This document shows, piece after piece, positions 5,181 to 10,371 of a stretch of 10,371 nucleotides of DNA. A model generated the notes under the pieces. The model was given only the letters and a program-made list of their open reading frames with translations, did not search any database and had not been told where the DNA came from. Source of the stretch: JAAZAI01 sp050942875 (GTDB lineage: Bacteria; Verrucomicrobiota; Kiritimatiellia; RFP12; UBA3636). Position 1 is the stretch's first letter; each line of letters starts with the position of its first letter. The position numbers and the translations under genes are program-made. The DNA is taken from positions 1-10,371 of the forward strand of contig JBMNOD010000106.1 in NCBI GenBank assembly GCA_050942875.1. The letters are read 5' to 3'.

Positions 5181-6833
5181 GTGTTTATCATCAAGTTCAA
5201 CAAAATGATCCGCAACAAGTGGATCTGGGGCATCTTCGCAACGATCGTCGCGCTGGCTTTCGCGGGCTCGGACTTTTCGTGCAGCAACGACATCCCGGAC
5301 GAAGGTCTTGGAGCCCTGGATGGCAAGACCGTTCGGCGGGGTGAATACGAGAGCGTTCGCCGGTTCATCGCGTTTGAGATCGAGAACGACCGTGGAAGCG
5401 AGGCGGCCGACAGCATCGAACGCGAAGTCTGGCTCCGTCTTGCCGCGCTTCGGGCCGCCGAGAAAATGGGCGTCGGCGTTTCGGACGAGGATGTCGCGCG
5501 CGTCATCCACGACGATCCGACGTTCCACGACCAAAACCGGGTTTTCAACGAGAACATCTATCATGCCGTGCTCCGAAACGCCAATCTGAGTTCCGACTTC
5601 TTCGAGGAAATGCTACGGCAGCGCATTGTGCTTGCCCGGCTTGAACAGCTTGTCGCGCCGAGCGCGAGCTGGGTGCCGCCCTCGACCCTCGCGCTTAGAA
5701 CCCGCGGATACACGGACGTCTTCACCCTCTGCACCGCCGTTGTCTCGAATGCCTTCAACGCAACCGAGATGGAGGTGGCCGAGGAGGAGGCGCGTGCGTT
5801 CTACGAAAAGAATTCCAGCCTCTACGCGCTGTCAGACCAGCGCCAAGTCGTCTATGCGCCCTTCAAGGCCAGGGACTATCTTGACAAGGTTTCCATCGCG
5901 GAAGAGGAAATCTTCGACTTCTACGATGCCAACATCAGTCGATACGTCGTCAAAGGCACGAATGATGTCGAGACGACGAAGCCGCTCGAAGACGTCCGCG
6001 ACGAGATTGAAGAGGAGCTTGCCACCGAGGAATCCAAGTACCTTGCCTACCGTGCCGCGGCCGAGTTTTCGGATGTGTTCTACACGAACCGCAGCGAGAC
6101 GCTCACCTTCGAGGCCGCCGCCGCCGCCGCCGGTTATGCATGTGTGACGAGCCGCCTCTTCACCGCCGAGGGCTCCCCGGTGATCTTGGAAGCCTCCCCT
6201 GCGTTCGTCGAAGCCGCTTTTGCGCTCGAACCGGGGCCTGGCATCGGCCGTTTCAGCGAGGCCGTCAATGGTGGCGCCGAGTCCTACGTCATGGGCTTCG
6301 TCACCAACATCCCCGCGCACATCCGGCCCTTTGAGGCCGTCGAGCGGGATGTGTACTTCGCCGCGAAGCGCGATGCCGCTGAAACGGCTTTCCAGACGCA
6401 GATCGACAAGATTGCTGATGCGATGAACACCGGGCTGGAGGCGGGGCGGGAATTCAGCGAGATCGCCGCCGAACAAAATCTCGTTGTCAGCACCAACTTC
6501 ACGTACTCCCTCATGGACTCCTACGGCGAAACCGATGTCCCGGCGGGGCGCCAGATCGCCACGGTGATGGCTTCCCTGAACGCTGGCGATGTCTTCAAGG
6601 GCGCCATCCCCTTCCCCGAAGGCGCCGTCTTCTTCAAGGTCGTCGATCGTCAGCCAGGCGAAAAGTTGATGTTCGACTCGATCAGCCGCCAGGTCTCCGG
6701 CACGATGTTCTCCGATGCCGCGAACCTCGTCTGGACAAGCTGGCTCGAGGCCAATCTCGTGGCCATGAGACCTGATTTGCTGGCGCTGCTCGACGCCTCT
6801 GTTGCCGAACAGGAAGACGAATACGCCGAGTAG
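5181..6833 (+). CDS. PpiD/SurA-like membrane-anchored periplasmic folding factor
   Basis: A 550-residue protein. N-terminus FIIKFNKMIRNKW plus hydrophobic residues about 14-29 form the single inner-membrane anchor typical of PpiD. Residues about 40-165 resemble a SurA/PpiD N-terminal chaperone domain (DGKTVRRGEYE at 47-57; later NLSSDFFEEMLRQRIV). From about 218, RQVVYAPF and then YDANISRY and KPLEDVRDEIEEEL follow the order seen in PpiD. I do not find the parvulin GGDLG-type signature, so isomerase activity is doubtful and a chaperone role more likely. GTG at 5181 is taken as the start because AGAGGA (5168-5173) stands 7 bases before it; the ATG at 5205 has no binding site and would cut the basic N-terminal segment. 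The next gene begins 8 bp after the stop. Confidence 0.78.
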   Translation: MFIIKFNKMIRNKWIWGIFATIVALAFAGSDFSCSNDIPDEGLGALDGKTVRRGEYESVRRFIAFEIENDRGSEAADSIEREVWLRLAALRAAEKMGVGVSDEDVARVIHDDPTFHDQNRVFNENIYHAVLRNANLSSDFFEEMLRQRIVLARLEQLVAPSASWVPPSTLALRTRGYTDVFTLCTAVVSNAFNATEMEVAEEEARAFYEKNSSLYALSDQRQVVYAPFKARDYLDKVSIAEEEIFDFYDANISRYVVKGTNDVETTKPLEDVRDEIEEELATEESKYLAYRAAAEFSDVFYTNRSETLTFEAAAAAAGYACVTSRLFTAEGSPVILEASPAFVEAAFALEPGPGIGRFSEAVNGGAESYVMGFVTNIPAHIRPFEAVERDVYFAAKRDAAETAFQTQIDKIADAMNTGLEAGREFSEIAAEQNLVVSTNFTYSLMDSYGETDVPAGRQIATVMASLNAGDVFKGAIPFPEGAVFFKVVDRQPGEKLMFDSISRQVSGTMFSDAANLVWTSWLEANLVAMRPDLLALLDASVAEQEDEYAE

Positions 6834-6841
6834 GAGCCTGC

Positions 6842-8413
6842 ATGAAGTCCAGGCGCTTTTCGCCAAAGGCATGGCTCGCGCTCTTCGCGCTCCTTTGTGC
6901 GCTCTGGTGCCTCTGGCATCCGCGGCGGATGGATGCGCTCTTCGGCGCCATTCCGTCCGAGGCGATTGCCGTCTCCTACCACGTCGGCCTCGCCGCCGAA
7001 TGGAAGACGCTCGGCCGCAACGAGACGTTTCTCGAGATGCTCGGGCGAGCAGGCGTTTCCGACATCCGCGACATCGTCGCCGAGCCCGGCGTCTACCAGA
7101 CGATCTTCTGGCTCACGGGGCGCAACACGGTCGTGGGCTACATTCCCCATGCCTGGGGGACCGGCGCATTCGACGACGCCCATCTCGCCGGTGCCAGCCA
7201 TGTGGGCTGGAAGACCAAGTTCATGGAACTGCTCTGGCGCGTGAAATGGATCCCCGGCCTCGGCCGGATGGAGACGACGCCCTCCGGCACGCGTTTCATG
7301 CGTTTTGACGGGCTTGTCGATTCCTGCGGACGCGACCTCCTGCTTGGTCTCGACATCGTCGATGGCATGTTGCTCGCGACGCTTTCCACGGATCCCGAGA
7401 CCGTCCGCCAGCTCGCAACACGCGTCATGGTCGGTGTTCGCGACGAGCACCTTGCCGCGGCCTTTGCCGATGTTCGTCCGTGGGAAGTCGATTTCAAGGG
7501 GGTCCGCCATGCCGTCTGGACGTCTGTTCCGAGCGGAGTCGCCGCGATGCCGGCGACTTTCACGACCGGTTCCTTCAAAGAGCCAGGCGTTGCGTTCACC
7601 CTTCGCGCCAAACTCGACGACCCGGCGATCGCCGCCATGCACCGCTTCTCAAATTTCAATGATCTTCCCGCCCCTGGCATGGGCATACGTGCGGAAGGGG
7701 TTCCGCTGCTGGCCGTTTTCGACGCTGCCGCTGTTGCCGAGCTTGGCGCCTTGGCCCCGCCGGTGGGCGAGGGGCTTGCCGCTGCGTATCTGAGCGGGAA
7801 GCCCTACGAAGGCCGGATCATGGGGTTGGCCTGTCCCGCAATCAATGCGGTGCTGCCCTGGAGCCAAGGCGACAATTTCAAGGCGTGGTCGGATGCGTGG
7901 ATCGAGACGGCGCGCCGCGAAGCCGCCGATGCGAAGTTGAAGACGGATTTCGTCGGGCGGGAGCATGTGCAGACGCGCTTTGTCTTTTCATCCCACCTTG
8001 ATTTTTTGAGCCGTGCAAGACACGACGACATGGCCTTTTTGGAGTTGGAAGACGATTGTTTCCTTCACATCGGCTCGCATTACGGCAGTTATCGTCGTCG
8101 GTGCGCTTCAGGTGGCCAGACCGACTCCACGACGCTTGACGCTGTGGCGGACACGTGGCGGAGTGCGCACCCTGCCGCTGTCGCGGCCGCTCGCGCCGAC
8201 ATGCCGACGATGCAGGCCGAGCTTCGGCACCTCGGCGCGATCGCCAAGCTGGCCGGTTCGCTGACTGGGGGAGGCGAGGGCGCCGCCGTGGTCGAAGGGG
8301 TGGCGATCGCCGAGTACATGCTCGACGTGATGACGCCGCTGGGCGTCGTCGATTGCGTCGCCTTCGCGGAACCCGACGGCTGGGTGAGGCTTGACGTGCG
8401 CGCGGAGAAATAG
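6842..8413 (+). CDS. Membrane-anchored protein of unknown function
   Basis: This 523-residue protein is not one I can name. It has a basic start (MKSRR), one hydrophobic segment at about 10-26, and a long chain beyond that should lie outside the cytoplasm. The pattern after the anchor (GAIPSEAIAVSYHVGLAAEWKTL, then short paired blocks with FMRFDG and LLGLDIVDGMLLATLS) is loosely like large periplasmic beta-rich DUF3352-type proteins, but that is a weak resemblance. The C-terminal part after about 430 is Ala-rich and helical (AEYMLDVMTPLGVVDC). AGGAG at 6832-6836 overlaps the stop codon of the chaperone gene and is 5 bases before the ATG, so the two genes are translationally linked. Last gene of the cluster; it faces the convergent PIG-L gene. 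Confidence 0.7.
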   Translation: MKSRRFSPKAWLALFALLCALWCLWHPRRMDALFGAIPSEAIAVSYHVGLAAEWKTLGRNETFLEMLGRAGVSDIRDIVAEPGVYQTIFWLTGRNTVVGYIPHAWGTGAFDDAHLAGASHVGWKTKFMELLWRVKWIPGLGRMETTPSGTRFMRFDGLVDSCGRDLLLGLDIVDGMLLATLSTDPETVRQLATRVMVGVRDEHLAAAFADVRPWEVDFKGVRHAVWTSVPSGVAAMPATFTTGSFKEPGVAFTLRAKLDDPAIAAMHRFSNFNDLPAPGMGIRAEGVPLLAVFDAAAVAELGALAPPVGEGLAAAYLSGKPYEGRIMGLACPAINAVLPWSQGDNFKAWSDAWIETARREAADAKLKTDFVGREHVQTRFVFSSHLDFLSRARHDDMAFLELEDDCFLHIGSHYGSYRRRCASGGQTDSTTLDAVADTWRSAHPAAVAAARADMPTMQAELRHLGAIAKLAGSLTGGGEGAAVVEGVAIAEYMLDVMTPLGVVDCVAFAEPDGWVRLDVRAEK

Positions 8414-8432
8414 GGGTCGGGTGCCAGGGGCT

Positions 8433-8446
8433 GGGGGACAGACACG
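8433..8446. repeat. GGGGGACAGACACG motif between convergent genes
   Basis: The phrase resembles the conserved head of REP-like elements that go with RAYT (TnpA-REP) transposases in various bacteria (from memory). ACACG (8442-8446) can pair with CGTGT (8464-8468). Only one copy is seen here and no transposase is present, so this is a weak call. Confidence 0.3.
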
Positions 8447-8489
8447 TTGTACGGGCATGGGGGCGTGTTGGACGGATGCGGCAGCGAAA

Positions 8490-8507
8490 CGCGGCGGGGA
8501 CGCCGCG
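8490..8507. terminator. GC hairpin between convergent genes
   Basis: CGCGGCG (8490-8496) and CGCCGCG (8501-8507) with a GGGA loop form a stable 7-bp hairpin 77 bp after the plus-strand stop and 41 bp after the minus-strand stop. There is no T-run on either side, so it is not a standard intrinsic terminator; it might still protect 3' ends of both transcripts. Confidence 0.35.
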
Positions 8508-8547
8508 CCCGTGTTGGGTGCGCCCACCTCCCGCCCCCCGCTTCCGG

Positions 8548-9405
8548 CTAGCCGCCGGCGGAGCGGATGGTGTCGCGGAGCTCGTTGAGGAAGCGCTCGA
8601 CAAAACCTTCGATGAAGTCCATCGCAGCGAGCGAATCGTCTTCGATCATCGGCGTCATGTCGATGGCGACGGCGACTTGTTCGAGGTCGTCGACGGCATG
8701 GGATTCGCCGTAGGTGGCGTTGGCGCGGCGGCGTCCGAAGGTGGCGAGGTCGTAGCGCTTGCCCCCGGCGATCTGGGAGTCGAAGACGCCCATGAGCGCC
8801 CCGGCGAGCGCGTCGCGCCCGCCGGCGTCGAGACGGATCTTTTCGTCGTCGGGAATCCAGTCGAGACCACGCCAGATTTCACCGCCGAGGAGGCGTTTGG
8901 GGCGATCCGCCTTGGGGAGGGAACGAATGGCGCGCACGACGTTGAGCGCCGTGCCGACGTGCGTGTTGTGCTTGTCGGCGAAGTTGTGGGTCATCACGGT
9001 TTCGGGCTTCATGGCGCGGATGACGGCGGCGAGCTCGGCGGCAGGGGCGGGGTCGTCGGGATCGCGCAGCGCCTTGCTGGTGAAGCGGAGCTGGATCATG
9101 GCGGCGTAGCGCCCGACTTGTGCGGCAAGACGCTGCTCTTGGCGACGAATCTCTTGCATGTCCTCGTCCGTGCAGTCGGCGTAGACGCCTGCGCGCGGCG
9201 AGCCTGCGCCGTTCGTCATGACAACGGCGCCGAGGGTGGGTTCGTCCGTGCTGTAGGCGTCGCGAATGAGCGGAAAGCCCATGAATTCGATGTCGTCCTG
9301 GTGGGCGCCGACGATGAGAGACTTGACGCGCCGAAGCGCATCGGCCGCGGGTGTGCCGTCGGGGATGAAAATTTCGGCTCCGGGTTGGGAAAATGTGAAG
9401 GACAT
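8548..9405 (-). CDS. PIG-L/LmbE-family deacetylase
   Basis: A 285-residue zinc-dependent deacetylase of the family that includes MshB, BshB and PIG-L, which remove acetyl groups from N-acetylglucosamine-type sugars. The core motif is AHQDDIE at 34-40 (family form AHPDDE): H35 and D38 are expected zinc ligands and D37 the catalytic base. HNFADKHNTH at 140-149 supplies the third ligand, most likely H149. VMTNGAGSP at 62-70 matches the usual loop after the second strand and RRQEQ at 87-91 the usual following helix. There is no signal peptide, so it acts in the cytosol. The start at 9405 has AGGAG (9416-9420 on the plus map) 10 bases upstream. It is monocistronic here, with its own promoter. The substrate cannot be told; no glycosyltransferase or thiol-synthesis gene is next to it. 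Confidence 0.87.
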   Translation of the reverse strand: MSFTFSQPGAEIFIPDGTPAADALRRVKSLIVGAHQDDIEFMGFPLIRDAYSTDEPTLGAVVMTNGAGSPRAGVYADCTDEDMQEIRRQEQRLAAQVGRYAAMIQLRFTSKALRDPDDPAPAAELAAVIRAMKPETVMTHNFADKHNTHVGTALNVVRAIRSLPKADRPKRLLGGEIWRGLDWIPDDEKIRLDAGGRDALAGALMGVFDSQIAGGKRYDLATFGRRRANATYGESHAVDDLEQVAVAIDMTPMIEDDSLAAMDFIEGFVERFLNELRDTIRSAGG

Positions 9406-9466
9406 GGCTATGGATCTCCTGCTGAGGAATGACGCTTGTCGCGATTACGGCAAGGTCTTCGTGTTG

Positions 9467-9481
9467 GGCGTATGTTACGCC
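9467..9481. promoter_or_regulatory. Palindrome over the PIG-L promoter (candidate operator)
   Basis: GGCGTA-TGT-TACGCC is a perfect 6-bp inverted repeat. It covers the minus-strand -10 box (9472-9477), the place where a repressor would block transcription. No regulator gene is identified nearby. Confidence 0.45.
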
Positions 9482-9501
9482 AACGCCCGTTTTATTGTCA
9501 A
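9472..9501 (-). promoter_or_regulatory. Putative promoter of the PIG-L gene
   Basis: On the minus strand: TTGACA (9501-9496), 18-bp spacer, TAACAT (9477-9472). Transcription would start near 9465, giving a leader of about 60 bases. The -35 is a full consensus match; the -10 matches four of six. Confidence 0.6.
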
Positions 9502-9510
9502 CCTGAGAAT

Positions 9511-9540
9511 TTGACTCGCGCTTCTCGTATATGATAGAAT
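9511..9540 (+). promoter_or_regulatory. Putative promoter of the 153-residue protein gene
   Basis: TTGACT (9511-9516), 18-bp spacer, TAGAAT (9535-9540), each five of six to consensus. Predicted start near 9547, 24 bases before the ATG. Its -35 lies nine bases from the minus-strand -35, so the two promoters are back to back. Confidence 0.6.
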
Positions 9541-9570
9541 GCAACGACATTTTCAAGGCAGGACGACATC

Positions 9571-10032
9571 ATGGACGACGCGATTCAAAAGACGAAACCG
9601 GGCTGGCGCACGCGCTTTCTCACAGGCGCTGCGCGGATGCGGAGCACACGTGCAGAACAGGAGGAGGCGCAATTCATTTCCTTCATTGCCCGGGTCGTGC
9701 GCCCGGCGTTTTCAGAAATCGCCCGGCGGCTCGCAAAACAGGGCCGCGTCGTCTCCATGCAGGAGACCCGCGCCGCATGCGGGGTTTCGGTGACGAACGG
9801 GACGATCGAGGAGATCGGCTTTCGGATCACGAGTCTGTCGCTTCCCACCGCCATCGCACCGGAAGTCGAGGTCAAGATGCACGAGCGCAAGGGCTTGCGC
9901 ATTGTGCGAAAGACGGTTCCCCTGCGTCGTGGCGAGACGATCATTCGGTCGCTTGCCGACGTGGCGTCCGAAGACATTGTGGAGGCGTTTTTCTTCCATT
10001 ATGCGGATGCTCTGGCCCGGCTTGAACCTTGA
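9571..10032 (+). CDS. Hypothetical protein, 153 residues
   Basis: I do not recognise the family. There is no signal peptide or membrane segment. The N-terminal 30 residues are basic (KTKPGWRTR, ARMRSTR). Then FISFIARVVRPAFSEIARRLAKQG looks like an amphipathic helix, and the middle has alternating strands (RVVSMQE, EEIGFRITSLSL, EVEVKMHERKGLRIV). The C-terminus is helical (SEDIVEAFFFHYADALARL). This helix-sheet-helix layout suggests a small globular cytosolic domain. AGGA at 9560-9563, 7 bases before the ATG, and a good promoter support that it is a real gene. Divergent from the PIG-L gene, so shared control is possible. Confidence 0.65.
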   Translation: MDDAIQKTKPGWRTRFLTGAARMRSTRAEQEEAQFISFIARVVRPAFSEIARRLAKQGRVVSMQETRAACGVSVTNGTIEEIGFRITSLSLPTAIAPEVEVKMHERKGLRIVRKTVPLRRGETIIRSLADVASEDIVEAFFFHYADALARLEP

Positions 10033-10226
10033 GGCCGACGTGGGCCGTGCTGTGCCGAGTCGCACACGTTCCCGTGCAACACGAATTTTAGGCTGACGAT
10101 GCAACTTTTTCTTTTGTGCCTCTAAGAAATTCGCCCTGACGTTCGTATTAACAGGTGAAAGGGCATGCCGCCCGCCCGTATCTTCGAGAAATTTTTGCCT
10201 TTCCATCCAAGCACAGGACACCAGCC
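10033..10226. other. Intergenic spacer between the two hypothetical genes
   Basis: No gene. Short inverted repeats are present (TGTGC 10051-10055 with GCACA 10062-10066; CACG 10065-10068 with CGTG 10073-10076), but they compete for the same bases and lack a T-run, so I do not call a terminator. A T-rich tract at 10105-10115 lies further on. No promoter with acceptable spacing was found. Confidence 0.5.
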
Positions 10227-10371
10227 ATGAACGATCCCAACCTTCCCGTTTCGCCCACAAGACGAGACCGCGCCTTCTCGGAGCTGATGAAGCTCTTCGA
10301 GGAGCGCACGTTTGCCAAGCGCATGAAGCGCATGATCAATGGCATCAGCAAGCCGAAGGACAGCGGCGAAT
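10227..10371 (+). CDS. N-terminal part of an unidentified protein, cut by window end
   Basis: ATG at 10227 follows AGGA (10215-10218) by 8 bases and the frame stays open to the window edge (48 codons seen). The visible part starts MNDPNLPVSPTRRDRAF and continues as a basic amphipathic helix (FSELMKLFEER, then AKRMKRMINGI). There is no signal peptide. Too little is visible for a function. Confidence 0.6.
   Translation, partial: MNDPNLPVSPTRRDRAFSELMKLFEERTFAKRMKRMINGISKPKDSGE

Noticed and set aside
5832..6872. 346-codon minus-strand frame opposite the chaperone gene
   Set aside because: Shadow frame; the plus strand has PpiD-like motifs and translational coupling to the next gene.
8476..9432. 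318-codon plus-strand open frame opposite the PIG-L gene
   Set aside because: It is the antisense shadow of a gene with conserved deacetylase motifs, and its translation shows no family features.
10049..10078. Intrinsic terminator after the 153-residue protein gene
   Set aside because: The stems are only 4-5 bp, mutually exclusive, and have no T-run.
10114..10151. Promoter for the last partial gene (TTGTGC ... TATTAA)
   Set aside because: The spacer would be 26 bp, far too long for a sigma70-type promoter.

Overview
The window reads as part of a GC-rich bacterial chromosome. The gene types fit an environmental Gram-negative-type bacterium: secreted FecR-fold protein, inner-membrane-anchored periplasmic chaperone, LmbE-type deacetylase, glycerol-1-phosphate dehydrogenase. 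The style of the secreted proteins and of the chaperone N-terminus reminds me of the PVC superphylum (Kiritimatiellota/Lentisphaerota-like), but that placement is an impression from memory, not shown by any marker gene here. There is no rRNA, tRNA, transposase, integrase or CRISPR array.

Region by region: (1) 1-806 holds no credible gene. It is a mosaic of repeat modules: a 99-bp element present twice in full and once truncated, two shorter modules each present twice, and several short arrays with an 8-10 bp period. (2) 807-3022 is a two-gene operon with a recognisable promoter: an EgsA/AraM-type glycerol-1-phosphate dehydrogenase followed by a short-chain reductase whose motifs match pteridine reductases (FolM/PTR1 type). 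(3) 3054-8413 starts at a very good sigma70-like promoter and carries four same-strand genes for envelope proteins: a secreted FecR-domain protein with an acidic tail, a small secreted protein with a Thr/Ser tract, a PpiD/SurA-like membrane-anchored chaperone, and a large membrane-anchored protein I cannot identify. A strong hairpin terminator lies between the second and third genes. (4) 8414-8547 is the gap between convergent genes. (5) 8548-9405 (minus) is a PIG-L/LmbE-family deacetylase. (6) 9406-9570 is a divergent promoter region with a palindrome over the minus-strand -10. (7) 9571-10032 (plus) encodes an unidentified 153-residue protein, and 10227 to the window end is the start of another unidentified gene.

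How the genes may work together: the first operon could make a G1P-based lipid or glycerol precursor next to a pterin/folate reductase, with no obvious pathway link between the two. The 3165-8413 genes look like one extracytoplasmic module (secretion signals or membrane anchors on all four), plausibly with the PpiD-like chaperone helping to fold the secreted products. The strongest candidates for something undescribed are the repeat mosaic at 98-592 and the four-gene envelope cluster.
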